Below are positions 35,901-50,300 of a stretch of DNA of 64,000 nucleotides, one piece after another. The translations under genes were made by a program, and so were the position numbers. The DNA lies in NCBI GenBank assembly GCA_036365515.1, contig CM070874.1:109877235-109941234 (forward strand). Reading direction: 5' to 3'. The notes under the pieces were generated by a model that did no database searches, had not been told where the DNA came from, and saw only the letters and a list, made by a program, of their open reading frames with translations. This stretch comes from Torymus aiolomorphi. Taxonomy: Eukaryota > Arthropoda > Insecta > Hymenoptera > Torymidae. How positions within the stretch are numbered: the stretch's first letter is position 1; every line of letters starts with the position of its first letter.

Positions 35901-38900
35901 GAGCCAATGTAATTTATTAAACCGAGAAGTGTGTGTGAGCATATATGTGCATTCGTTAAGTGTGCATATACAAGTAGTAATTAGTATTGTTTGAACGTCT
36001 CGAAATCAATTATTTACAAAAATACCAAAATAAAGTGAATTAATTCTGTTGTTTTTAAAAATAGTAAAATAATTTTTGAAACTGCAATTCTAATTAATAT
36101 TTAGCAATCTTAAATAATTAATGCTTGATTTGTTACATTTTAGTTTCTACACTCTTGAAATATTACTACGAACCGGTTTTTCCAACAAAAATAATTTATT
36201 AAACGATTCGATTTAAAAGCAATTAAATAAGAGACATCCTCGATACAGAAATTTTAAGTGAAGCCACACCGTAGCCTGTTTTAGAAATAATACTTGATTA
36301 TAAAATTTTAAGCTGTAAATCAATATATTACGAAAAGGCAATGACTAATCTCGATGGAATATTATTTTAAACGCGGATACGGCGAATCAGTATGTATAAT
36401 TACGTTCACAAAGATGAATCGATAGTTAAAAAATGGATTATATTGTACCAAGACGAGATTAATATAAGTCCGCCGAAATATTGAAATAATATTTGACAGA
36501 TCTCGGTTTTATCTTTGTTTTAAGAAAAAAATAATTACGGGACTTTTTCAGCCCGACGTTAAAGTTTCGATGAAAAGAGCTTCCTACATTAGCTTCAATA
36601 ATTTATCTCACTCGGCGAGTTTTTTTCTCATCAGCGGATTCATTTTAACAGCAAACTTTATGCCTCGTTTATTGTTTAGAATGACTTATAATCATAATTT
36701 TATGCAGGCGAGAGTCATTCTTCCCGAATGGAATAGAATATGTAGGAATGCGGTTTAAAAAAAGTCTCGTGCGTGCGCAGATCCGTTGCGTTTCGTTATT
36801 AAGTAAAATGACAATACAAATAGTTTGCGTTATTTTTGCGAATGTCAATGAATGGTTTTACGTCAACACAGATAAATAAGTGGATTGTCAATAATGAATG
36901 GCAGATAAACAGCCAATAAAGTAATTTCTGTGTTTCTTCTGTCACAAAACAAGCTTTAAATACAATAAAAAACAGTAGCCACTATTCAATTTCATGCGAG
37001 ATATATCTTTAAAAAAATTCAATAAATATGCATGACACAACGAAATATACAATATTTTATTAGAGTCTCATCAAAGATACAGCTACGCAAATCTACGCAA
37101 ATAACTATACATTGATTTTAAACAAAAATCACGAGTATTTACTATGACACCCGGCTATTCTTTTCGCATTAACGGCAATTCTCCATGCACAACAAGCATT
37201 AAGAATCTAAACGCCGTGTATCTGATAGTGATGCTTAAACACAGGGAAGTGACGTTTAATACAACTTATCGCAATCTGATGCGCTGATCGGAGGAGTATA
37301 TGCACCACACTATTGGTTAAGAACATTAATAACACCGCGCGCGCAGTAATTACACACTTAAAATTTCTCATATTTCGTCTATTGGGTAATTTCTCACTCG
37401 CGCGCAGGAGGAATAAATGGCAGTGGCTCGATAACATGCGCCGTTTGTAATACGACTCTATTATAATATTCTAAATTATTAATCATTTTTAACAAAAATG
37501 TATGCGTGCACGTATAAATCACACATGCGCGCGCAGTGCGTAGCTTCGTCGTTCCTTCGACGCGGGCACGTGATTTAAATTCCTCGGTTTAGCATTTTTC
37601 GCGCCTCCGCTGGCGCAACCTATTTATTCCACTCGGGATTATACGTATAATTAAATCACTTATTCGTACGTCTTTTCGTATACACATACAAACGCACACA
37701 TGCAGACATTGCACAATTACATTATAATATTAATATCATTAATCATTTTATTCATAAACACGGAAACCCGACACCGAATACTAACAAGTCCATAATTAAC
37801 AAACGTAGTTTTTCCACGCCGTGAGTAATGGCATAATGCAACGTATTTAAAGCTTTGATGGATCGCCGCGTTGCGCCAGATTAATCCACGAAATTCATTT
37901 TTAATTTCACCTACGCGTGCGGCTATCAGTCACTCATCAGCCGATCATCCGTGCGTATTTTTACGTAACCGCCGAAAAAAACGGTATCGATGCGTACCCG
38001 CAAATTAGAATATAATGACTGTACGGTGACAGAAATTACTCGACTACTACGTATATAATAAGTCAACGCTGTTATTGCAGCATCGCAGCCTCTTGACTTT
38101 CGCCGGGTTCAACGCGCGCTCGGGATTCCGCGATTTTTATCGGCGAAATTATAACCGCGCTCGCGATAAATCGCGCTCCCATTGTCTCCGCACAATGGCG
38201 AGGCTCTTTTCTACGATAACACCATAGCACTTTGCCAAAAGCGAAGGTCGCACGCAATGTACAAACGTTAGAGAGTATATTATACCTGTACGCTCGTCGC
38301 GCTTTCGCTGCTGCAGCGCAGCCGCCCACGCGAGAGAGGCTCTTGCGTAATACGTATATAAGAGTCTTGAATAGAAGACGCGTGATTCACGGTCCCCCGA
38401 CTGTACAAATTTCGATGCAAATTTTCGAGGCAGACTGTAGGTCAGTATTAATATATGAATTACGGCGGCGCGAGATCGTTTCTTTTTCATATGTGTGTGT
38501 GTATATATAACGAGAGGCGTGAGTAAATTTGGGCGCGTCGCGCGCTTTGATTCTGTCTACTCTGGGATGTGTATCATTGGGTCACAGATACGAGGAGGAT
38601 GAGGTTACGTCAGGATATGTATATATGTGGATGGCAAAAGAAATTTTTCCATTGAAGTTTGGCGAAGGAATTCGTTCGAGCGAATTTTGCCTAATCGGTT
38701 GTGAGGCATTTAGGTGGTCTCTTTGGGGGACGCGGACGTGACAGGTGTCGTGCCGATTTTCAGCTGTTTCTGCGTGTATTTTCTGGGTAATTTATGGAGA
38801 TTCCTCGGGCATTTGTAATACGTAATCTCTTTATATGGTCGTAGTTAAGCTCTGAAATGTCTATTACAAAGCTCTGAATTTATTATCCTGCAATTGCAGC

Positions 38901-39387
38901 TAAACAAGGCGATTTACTTCGATTCAATAATACGTAGTTTAAGATGATTTTCGTAAATGTGGTATAATGAGTTAGAGATTTTATTTTATTTAATAACTAT
39001 TATACTTGGTAAAAATAATTCATAATTTCATTTGATTCGTAAAATTGTACAATCCAAGTACAATCTTTTATCCAAAACGTTTAAACCGCCATTTCTGTGC
39101 ACAAATTACGCTTAAATTTAGAGTGAAACGACCTTAAATCTTCTCAAATTGCTCCTTAAAGCCGTATAAAAATACCTTCGTGATGCAACCCTTACACATG
39201 GCACCCATTGTGCCTTACATCCACCTACCTACGTCCTTCCATTTTTCACGAATCGCAAGGACCTCGTACATCCCAATTATCCTTCGACTTTCACGAAATT
39301 CGCGCTACCGTGTCAAAGGTCGCGACGCACATACAGATACATTCCTCGCCGTGGGTCTTACGCAATGGTCCATTTTTCGCGACCCCG

Positions 39388-39412
39388 CTCTCTCTCTCTC
39401 TCTCTCTCTCTC
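39388..39412. repeat. (CT)n microsatellite
   Basis: About 12 CT units in the large intron. Confidence 0.9.
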
Positions 39413-42400
39413 GCAGTAGGTATTCCCGCCTTCGCGCACGAAGATAGACGTGATTCATGGCGCCAGCCGTGAATAATAGCCACTCGCGCTTTTATTTCGC
39501 GGAACTTGCACAATGGCGCAGATTCAAACCGCGAGAGTCAAAGGCTTTTTATTTTTTTGCAGCCGAGTATATAGTATAGCAATTGACAGGCGGATTATGT
39601 GTTGGGTCGCGGAATGGTGGGGGAGGGGGCTTTAAAAGCGGACAGCGCGCGGGTAAAAAACTATTTACGGGATCGGTATTATGCTCGCCGCGAGGAGGAG
39701 GTAGAGGATCCGTTATGAATTGATGATGTGCGAGGTATATAGCGTGAGTATAATGTCTGAGCGGGTGAAAAAGTTTGACAGTGATTAGCCGTTACTGCGA
39801 AGTGTAATCGTATACCTTAATAAAAATACAATGAGCTCGGGTTATTTCGATGACGCGCGATTTGAAATGAAGATTATACGCGAAAGCAATTTGGAGTTGC
39901 GTAGGATGCGTAATTGACTTTTAATACACACCGGTTTAATATCATGTTTTTCTATAAAGTTATGCAAACCGAATATAAATGCGCCATATTACGGAGGAAT
40001 TTGAGAGACATGTGCAATACGATATGCGTCCATCACGGGCGTGTCAAAGGTCTTATCAATTTCAAGGTGCCGATTTTTTGGGATTAAAATTCATGATGAT
40101 CGTGCCTGCGTCATTTACCAAAGACACGCGATGTACTCTCATAAACAAAAATCTAAAATATTCAACGGGCTGTTGTGAAACACTGACCTCCCGGAGGATG
40201 TTAACCTTCGGGAAAAGGATATTTATGAGCTGAAACTTAAAGATACGCCAAGCTTTTCGGGACTTTCACGCGAACACTCCCGCCGTTTGGATTTTGAAAT
40301 TTGCACATTAGCGCGCGTGTTTATATGAATTTCAACTTTCACGCTCGTGTTTATGGTTCTGGAGGGCGGCGATAAAAATGGAGATACCCCGAAGCTTAAC
40401 GGGTGTGAATCGGGTTCGCGCCCCTGAACCTAATTCGGGATAATGCGCAGCGAATTTCTTATTAATTTATAGTTATGACGCGAAACTGCAGCGAGCTATG
40501 TGCGTGCGCGCACGGCGCGGCATTCCCTAATTGTGAAACAAAAGTTTAATATTTCTCTGTCGGGATATGCTATAGTAATAATTTCTTTTTATCGCGTGAG
40601 ATGCTCGGCCGTAATCCTTTATTGTTCTGAAATTGCAGTTTATTCTCTCGAAAGTAAATCTGAATACTCCCACATAATGAACTTGAAATTTCGCTGTTTC
40701 AGAAGAAGACCGTACGAGTATTGTTTACACATTCGCCGTTTGATGCAAGATGGAATAATCACTGCAACGTCCTACATGCAAGCATTTCATACCTTCGTCG
40801 TGCATAACTTATAACATTTTTCTTTGTATATGCTAGACTGGAGGATTTATTAAACACATATATAGTTTATTTTTCTAACACGATAAAAAATTTTTCTGTG
40901 AGATAAACAAGAATTTTATTTGAAAAATATAAAAATCAACTTTCAACCAATATCTTACTAAACCCATTCCGATTCTACTCTCACTATACAAATTAACATC
41001 GTGAAGAATAAAGGAGGCAATTTTCCAATCAACTATTACTTCAAGGTCTAAATAGCAATACGGGTTTCGTAGTTTCATTCTCAAAATTACACACCTAAAC
41101 TTTTCCCTTCGGCATTACATAAAGCAAAAATCATTTAATTAACTCGACAGTAAAATTCCAACGACATCAGAGACGCAGAGAGCCATTCACTCGACGGAGC
41201 TGCCCACCATTGAATTATTTACTACCCATTCTGTGCAGTTACCAGTTACTCCGCACAATTTTCACTCTGCAAAGCCACCGCTCGCGGCTGTATTTATGCG
41301 ACGTTCATCCCTCTTGAAAAATCCAAACCCACCGCGAACGAATTCGTCCTAACGCATGAATACGAACCGAGGCCGCGTGTATCCTTGTATATACAGCATG
41401 ATAAAGGATATACGTCGCACGTGCGTGTGTGCATCGCTCGCGTGACTCCGGCATTACACCGATGACGCAACTATCTTGATTTTTGCGCACCCGTTATAAA
41501 TACTGATGTTTACACTGTGCGCATGGGGCTTTGTAATCAGCTGCTGCTGCTGCTGTTGCGATAAATAATCGTCGCGGATGACGCGTGAGAAAGTGACGCG
41601 AGCGGGCGCGCAATTCATGGAGGTGGAGAGATGTTTTGAAACAAGTATTGAATGAGAGAGAGAGGGAGAGAGAAGAATGCTTTTAGAGTCGTTTGTCGAG
41701 GCGTTGATTACCCGGCGCGCAAGCGCGTGCGGGCATTAATTGTTGCCGATTTATGTTTCGACTGAGTTATTAACGTGCGCGCTAGGAGCCACCAGCGGTA
41801 TTATTGGTTTTTATCCGTCGTAAAGCATACGAGGATTACAGCTTCGCGCAGACCGAGGAGTATTAATTTAAAGATAAGCCTTTTGATTTGAATATTTAAT
41901 TCGATTGGCTCTTGTGTGCCTGCAGGATTAGGAAGCGCCTAATGGGATTGATAGTCGACGACTTTTAAATATTTACAGCTCGGAGGGGCGGGCAGAAAGC
42001 AATTTGAATTTTATTGATATGACGTATATGTACGAAACGAAGTAATTTTTTAATCACTTTAATTTTTCAGCGATTAAGGCAATTGCTCCACGATGAATAA
42101 TTGCACGCTGTCTCAAAAGCAAGCGTTCAGTGTTTTACAATTAAATGAATTCCCTCTGTGCTTTGTATATCTGAGTAAAAAAATTCCGTAAAAAGTAATA
42201 TACTTCAACTACAATACTTGAGCAAAAATGTAAGCACACGTAAAATGCATTATAAACACATTGTACCTAACGCCACCTATGCATAAATTATCTAAAAGCA
42301 CGCGCGCGCGTGCGAATAGTGAGCGCAGAAACCGCGAAGAGGAGGAGCCACTCGTCAGAGGCAATAAATAAAACGACGCGAGTTCGAAACATGTGTGCGC

Positions 42401-45360
42401 GCGCAAGCGTCATCTTGTCATTTTTCTCTCGTTTCACCCGTACACGGAGAAATCCCTCGCGACTGTCAACCGCAATGAATTAAAAGTTTGCTCTTTCTCT
42501 CTTTTCATTCGACGAGGGTACTTCTGCGGCGCGGGAAAGTGGCGTCTTTCGAATGCCGAATAAGTACTGTGTGGAAGACGAGTAGTAGTACACGACGCGC
42601 GCGACAAAAAAATTACTCGTATAAATTATATTTGTTTTTGAATGCACTGTTTGAAATTACGGATGCGGCGAGTGAATACGAGGCGCGCGTAACCGCGTTG
42701 TGTAAGGATTTTAACGTAAGTACAGTGATTAGAGATTGTTTTTTTTTTTAATCGGCTTTCTTTCGAGGATAAGTGGATTAAGTAATTAAAGTGGTGTTTT
42801 ATAATATCCTTTTTTTTTCCTGTTTGCTTAACGTAATATACGCGACGTGGAAGAATTTCGTTTTAATTACGACTAATTACGAAGCGTTTATCGAGTTAAT
42901 CTATATTGATGAATTTTTCATTAGCCATCTAGCACGCGGTAATGATGGTAAAAGACAACTTAAAAAAAATGAAATACAAGTCGCGACTTTATTCGACTTA
43001 TTAATCAAACTCGAGACTTTTATCTCTGCTATTTTTCGGTATAAATAATATTTAATATATTCACGGCAGCGACGCAATGTCGGCCGTGCAGAAGTAGTAC
43101 CATGTTAATACGATCGCTTAGGTCTTGAAAAACATCGACTCGCGAATAATTTACGGCTGATCTGCTTTCGAAAAATTAAAAAAAAAAAAAAAAACACGGC
43201 ATGCACACATAACACGTGTCTCAACATTTCTCACGCGTATCTACGCACCGCCGGATTCAATACGCATGAGAGAAGTCGGGGAAAAAATTAGCGATGCGCG
43301 CCACCGCCAGTCCGTATAAATAAAACACATAAACAGTAAACAACGATTTTATTGCGTAAGATGCATGTACACCGGCAACTGCAAGCGTCTACTATACCTA
43401 TAGTATAGGTCTATTGGATTTCAGACCTATTAGACTTGTTGCACACAGACACAGCTCCGGAAAGGCATCGAGATGCTCCGATGAGGTAAGGTTACGCGGG
43501 AACACGCGTGGGCGAGGTGTACTTGCACGCATGCGCGCACGCAGGTGGACTTTCACCGCGGGAGCAGCAGCGGAAAAGTTGCCGCGATGAAGACGCCGTA
43601 GAGATCAATTAGACGACAGTCAAATGCTAATTGGGTGGGGGGAATGAGTTACACTGTTCGTGGTGCGGTCGAGGAATGTTAGGAATGAATTCGTCAAGGG
43701 GTTAAGAGTTATCGTCGATCGTAGATATTAATTGTCATTAGAAGGATCGTATAAAGTATTATTACCCTAGCAAAATAAATATTGCAATCAGAGATGAACG
43801 ATGACTTTGGCGTGCGCGTTCAATAAAGATTCATCTATAGACCATTGTTCTCTGCTACGCGACGTGTATGTAATTTAAGCAATTTTTCTAGGATGACGCA
43901 TTAGCGAATTGAAGATACCCTTCTAGATCCATATCAAATCAGATGAATAACTTTTAATTAAATATACGTTACAATTATTTTTGTTTACCAGCGAATACCT
44001 AATTTTTTCCCACGCAGATTTTTACCACTAGGAAATAACATATATATAAGACTATATTCAAGTTATTCTGAATTTCATTTAAAACAAATAATACATGTTT
44101 ATATTTAGAACTGCGAACAACACCTGCTCTGTGATGTGTAATTGGTTTTCCAAGAAAGAATTTGCTACAGCAACTTCGTAGAAGAGACAGTGATATAAAA
44201 CTTTTTACTCGCGTTGAGACGTTAACAAGTATCTCTATGTTGCGGCGCGCGTATCAGTTTTGAAATCTCGAAGGTACGCACGCGACGCAACGCTTCGCAT
44301 TTGAAACTTTGTGGGGAGTGATTTTGGAAGATTTCTATCTCGTGTGGGTGCGAATTTCGCAAAAGTAATTTTTCACATAGAAAGTCTAGCGATTCCGTCT
44401 TTTTTGGCTGAAATCTCATTTTTCAGTCTCAAATATCAACACCGGAGAATCTCTTTTGCTCAATAAAAAAAGAATACAGAGGAATTCAGCATATACAATT
44501 AACGACAAAACACGACAAAATTATGAATGGATACACGAGTAGAACTAATTCAATTATTGATATCTCTAAATTTTTTAGTAACATACTTTACTTACTCATT
44601 CTCTAAAAAGAAAGCCTCAATTCGGCATTTTGGCTATATTACTATCATTAGCAAAAAGTCAAATTCGACAAAAAATTAAAGTTGTTTACGTCTACAGCCT
44701 GGCGCCATTCCTCTAGACCATACCGATAACGAAAAACCCGGCCGTTTTTCCACTTGTTCCTTCCACAAAGCTGCTAATGAACCCGACGTTATCATCGTCT
44801 GAAACTAATGGAAGCCTCATTAGCGTGGCATTCCGCCGGCTCATTAGAATATCTCTTACCCTGGCCCACCGGTCTCGGATAACAGCTTAATAAACTGCTG
44901 TGTCGCGTACGCAGCCTTTGCTCAACCGGAAGCTCTAGATCGCGCGTTGCACACATCCTTGCGCACGTGCGTAGGCGGTGATGGTACACAGGGCGACCTG
45001 GTTTTCGCGCACTTGAAGGTCGCGACGTGACTCGCCGTCGCCGGCGGTGCGTCACTTCCTCGAGAGTAGGCGGTTAGCGCGCGTTCCCTTTCCTCACGGT
45101 GAAAGGACGCGAGTGCACGTCACCTCGTTTCGTTTCGTATTAGAGAGAGAGGCTGTAAATGATCACGGGTTCGAGTGTGGAGCGGCAAAACTACAAACGG
45201 ATTTATTACTGGTCGATGCGAACGTTTGCCGTAGGGGAAACGGATGCTATTCTACGTCATTCTTAATTTTCGGGTAGATTGAGTTGTTGACGACCACGGG
45301 AATCCCCGGATGTTAGTTATGGTTTTATCATGCAGGATCAGGTATAAAGCGATAAATTCC

Positions 45361-45571
45361 TTAAGGTGATGCGATACCCACGCTATTACTCAAAATTGGG
45401 TTCCCGTTTTTCTCATTCAATTTTTAATTTTAAGGAAAAAACTCTTTGATCCGTTATAGTTCTTTATTAAACTTAAAACGTGTCAAAGAGTTTTTTTCAA
45501 AAAGTTTAAAATTGGAGGAGAAAAACGAGAACCCAGAATTGAGTAATAGTGTGGATATCGCATCACCTTAA
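45361..45571. mobile_element. piggyBac-type MITE with TTAA duplication
   Basis: TTAA at 45361-45364 and 45568-45571 flank about 203 bases. The ends are inverted: GGTGATGCGATACCCACGCT at the left, matched at the right by GTGGATATCGCATCACC. The arms run about 85 bases each, so the element is nearly a perfect hairpin. There is no open frame. TTAA duplication is the mark of piggyBac transposition. Confidence 0.82.
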
Positions 45572-47327
45572 GAGGTATTTTTGTTATGTTTTTGTTTACT
45601 AAATAAATTAAAAATTCATGAATTTTAGTGACTTCGCACTAAAAGAATTTTAGTAAATTCTTGTGTTTTTACTGGTATCAGTAAATCGTGCAGAAAAACA
45701 TAGCCTTGCCAACATTTATTTATTTATTACTTTTTTTCAAAATTACTATACTCAATTACATTTTCGCGGAAATATTAATTATGATCACTAAAATCGCATA
45801 ATGTACAGTTATTTGTTTTGATGATGGTGCCGTCTAAATTTAACTCCACCTTCTTAGTGGTATAAAACAATAAAAAGAAACTCGTTTGGTTTGGCGCACG
45901 CATGCATCATCCCGCGAGACTCCAAAAAAGGACATTCCCGTTGCGAACCGGGTGCAAGTCCGAGGAACCTCCTTGACGCTTCGCCTCGTCCTCGCCACGT
46001 AGCAGGCGGATGAATTGTATGGAAATTTATGCTAATCGATTACCTCCGCGATGGTGTAATTCATCAGAACATAAAAATACGCGCGCAGTCGAATGCGAGA
46101 GAAGGAATTCGTGCGGTCGGGACGACACATCTTCGCCGGCGCGCCCGGCAGGATATAAGGCGCGAGAACACGAGACTTGTCCTCCATAACAATTAGATAA
46201 GCGATCCGGCTAAGATCGGAAAAACCCACGGCAACGGCGCGCGATATCTTGGCGATCTGCCGGGTTCTCTTGAATAGGCGATTCGATCAGTGTATCTACT
46301 GACTGGTTTATTATTGTCCAGTTCAAGAATACGCGATGGTTCATCGATATTTTTACTCCACTTTGTTTTACAAATGTCGTGGGAGCATGGAAAAAAATTG
46401 GAATCTTACGGAGAAATAATGGCTATTTCATTTCCCATTGTTTCCAAGAGGAAAATAAGTCTATTTATTAACGAGGCGCCATTTATTTTTCTTTGTACAA
46501 CTCAGACAGATATTTATTTTTAGAAGAATGAACTATCACATGTTTATACTAGAACATTTGTGAAACAATGTCATGTCAAATTAAAATAATCAATCAAGAA
46601 ATGAGAAGCTAAATTAATGTTATAATTATATTTACAATCCGTAACAATAGTGCATTACTCTAATAATAGTATACCTTACTACGAGGAAAATCCCCCGTCG
46701 ATAACGTCAACAAATGACAATATCTTTGTCAGACAATTTAATTATATCCATGAATTAATCTTAGTAACCGTGCGATTTGTCTAGTCTGTTACTAGGTAAT
46801 CGCCCAGAAGATTAGACAAGCAATACTAGCTGATCATGCATAGACTTCTTATTGATAAGTCTCGATAATTAATGCAACGCCAACTACACTATTAGCAATA
46901 AGATAGCGGTACTTTCAACGTTTCCATATTGATTATAAGACGTGTGCATTTTCATTTTTTTATCTCCTTGTATCAAAAAAGAAAATTAAAAATTACAAAT
47001 CACTATTTTAAGTTAAATTATTAGTACAGTTTATGAAATGAAATAATTACAATAAGATAATATGAAATACTAATTTATAAAACTAAATAAAATTGTTGAA
47101 ATTGATTTTAAACAATAATATGTACCCCCTCCAAAAAAATACATTAATTTTAAACTGTTACAATACAATATAAAAATAATTTGGAGAAATTTTTTCTAAT
47201 TTATTATACTATAAAAATTACGCAACTATTATAAAATGATTAAATATAAAAATAGGTAATATTTAGAATTAAAAATAAAATGTTAATATCAATATACAAA
47301 TATCAAATTTGAAAAAGTGAGTCTTAC

Positions 47328-50300
47328 CTGATGATTAACTTGAGAAACTCCTGCTAAGCTGACGTATCCATTAACGCATTGATTTTTGGTAACGCAGATT
47401 TTTCCTGCACCACTACAGCTGACAATGTGCCCCGTTTGGAAAGGTTTATGCGGTTTCTGTACAGGATAGCCGGGATGGTTCGGATTTTGGTGAACAACAC
47501 CAGCAGCATCAACATTAGGTGCGCCAACGTTACCAGATGTTGATATGCCGAATGATCCATCAATTCCGCCGAGACCGCCGTGAGCACCTTGGGCACCAGC
47601 TGCAGTCTGAGAACTGATTCCGAAGGATCCGCTAATTCCTAAACCGCCAATACCACCATGGGATCCTTGAGCACCTCCTTGAACTCCAGTTCCAACGCTG
47701 GCCCCCCCATGGCTTGATGACGAGCCACCGAAAGAGCCACCGAATCCGCCATGGCCGCTAGCACTGCCTTGTGTACCTCCTTGAGCAGATCCTTGTCCGC
47801 TTACTCCGCTGCTAGCTCCACCGTGAGAGCCTCCGTGAGAACCGATTCCAAAAGATCCGCTAACACCACCCTGAACGCCGTGTCCACCCTGGGTGCTTCC
47901 TTGTCCGCTTACTGCTGTAGTGGCACCAGCTTGGGATCCACCCTGAGACCCGATACCAAAGGATCCGCCATGGCTGCCTTGAGAGCCAGTTCCAACATTA
48001 GCACCACTCGTGCCTGTTGCTCCACCATGAAATCCACCTTGGGATCCGAATCCAAAAGATCCGCTGATACCACCATGACCTCCGTGTCCACCTTGGACAC
48101 CTCCTTGAGCTCCAGTTTCGACACTGGCACCACCATGGCCAGATGATGATCCACCAAAAGAACTACCAAATCCGCCTTGACCGCCAGCACCGCCTTGTGC
48201 GCCACCTTGAGCAGATCCTTGTCCGCTTACTCCGCTGCTAGCTCCACCGTGAGAGCCTGCTTGAGAACCGATTCCAAAAGATCCGCTAACACCACTCTGA
48301 CCACTGTGTCCGCCTTGAGTGCTGCCTTGTCCACTTACTCCAGTAGTAGCACCACCGTGGAAACCACCATGAGAGCCGGTACCGACAGATCCGGTAATAC
48401 TGCCACCGTGGCTACCTTGAGTGCTTGTTCCAACACTCGCGCTGCTTTGACTGGTAGATGATCCACCAAATGATCCTCCAAAGCTTCCTTGTCCACTGGT
48501 TCCGCCCTGAGCACTTCCTTGTCCGCTAGCACTACCTTGGGCGTTGCCTTGGCCGCCAAAAGATCCGCCAAATCCAAATCCACCATGACTTCCATGACCA
48601 CCATGAATTCCTCCATGCGATCCAGTTCCAACATGTGCTCCACCTTGACCAGATCCTGAGCTGCCAGCAGAGCCGCCGAAACTGCCTTGGCTGCTTGCTC
48701 CACCGTGAGCACCTCCTTGACCTCCTACGGTGCCGCTAGCTCCGCTATTAGCTCCACCTTGAGAACCGATTTGGAAAGATCCACTGATGCCACTCTGACC
48801 ACCATGACCTCCATGAACACCACCTTGACTGCTAGCTCCTGCATTGACACCTCCTTGACTAGAAGACGAACCTCCAAACGATCCACCATAGGATCCTCCG
48901 AATCCACCTTGGCCACTGGTACCACCTTGAGCACCTCCTTGGCCACTAGCACCACCTTGCACACCACCTTGGCCGCTCAATCCACCATGAGATGCGCCGA
49001 AGGATCCACCTTGAGAGCCTACTTGGAAAGATCCACTAATGCCACTCTGGCCACCATGGCCTACTTGAGCTCCGGTTCCAACGCTAGCGCCACTTTGACT
49101 GGAAGACGAGCCACCGAAAGAACTACCGAATGATCCTCCAAATCCACCTTGGCCACTAGCACCACCATGGGCACCACCTTGACCGCTCACTCCACCATGA
49201 GATCCGCCGTGAGATCCGCCTTGAGAGCCAACTTGGAAGGATCCACTAATGCCACTCTGGCCACCATGACCTGCTTGAGCTCCAGTTCCAACGCTGGCAC
49301 CACCCTGACCAGAAAATGAGCCACCGAAAGATCCCCCAGATCCAACTTGTCCGCTAGTGCCACCGTGGGCACCACCTTGACCGCTCACTCCACCATGAGA
49401 TGCGCCTTGAGAGCCAACTTGGAAGGATCCAGTAATGCCACTCTGGCCACCATGACCTGCTTGAGCTCCAGTTCCGACGCTGGGACCACCCTGACCAGAA
49501 GATGAGCCACCGAAGGAGCCACCGAAAGATCCTCCAGATCCAACTTGTCCGCTAGTACCACCATGGGCACTACCTTGACCGCTCACTCCACCATGACCTG
49601 CTTGAGCTCCAGTTCCGACGCTGGGACCACCCTGACCAGAAGATGAGCCACCGAAAGAGCCACCGAAAGATCCCCCAGATCCAACTTGTCCACTAGTACC
49701 ACCATGGGCACCACCTTGACCGCTCACTGCACCATGAGATCCACCTTGAGAGCCAACTTGGAAGGATCCACTAATGCCACTCTGGCCACCATGACCTGCT
49801 TGAGCTCCAGTTCCAGCGCTGGCACCACCCTGACCAGAAGTTGAGCCACCGAAAGAGCCACTGAATGATCCTCCAGATCCAACTTGTCCGCTAGTACCAC
49901 CATGGGCACCACCTTGACCGCTCACTCCACCATGAGATCCGCCTTGAGAGCCAACTTGGAAGGATCCACTGATGCTACTCTGGCCACCATAACCTGCTTG
50001 AGCTCCAGTTCCGGCGCTGGCACTACCTTGACTAGAAGATGAGCCACCGTAGGAGCCACCGAAAGATCCTCCAGATCCAACTTGTCCTCCAGTAGCACCG
50101 TGGGCACCACCTTGACCGATCACTCCACCATGAGATCCGACTTGAGAGCCAACTTGGAAGGATCCACTGATGCCAGCCTGACCACCATGACCTGCTTGAG
50201 CTCCAGTTCCGGCGCTGGCACCACCTTGATCAGAAGATGAGCCACCGAAGGAGCCACCGAAAGATCCTCCAGATCCAACTTGTCCGCTAGCACCGCTTTG

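Larger units (their letters stand above)
18209..47327 (-). other. 29.1-kb intron splitting the CLIP-1 coding sequence
   Basis: Bounded by donor GT at 47327-47326 and acceptor AG at 18210-18209. It holds the long-TIR element (26821-30972), a nested MITE, a piggyBac-type MITE near 45.4 kb, an AC/GC microsatellite near 32.9 kb, a CT run near 39.4 kb, a cluster of AACCGG sites near 34.2 kb, and otherwise unannotatable AT-rich DNA with CpG-rich patches. I found no open frame with a recognisable domain or a convincing spliced gene on either strand. Confidence 0.65.

Noticed and set aside
43388..43435. Short palindromes (CTATAC/GTATAG, AGGTCT/AGACCT)
   Set aside because: Stems of 6 bases in AT-rich intron DNA are expected by chance; no flanking duplication.
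47751..49133. Several 90-150 aa open frames on both strands across the Gly-rich exon
   Set aside because: They repeat with the 198-bp unit and reflect low-complexity coding sequence in other frames.
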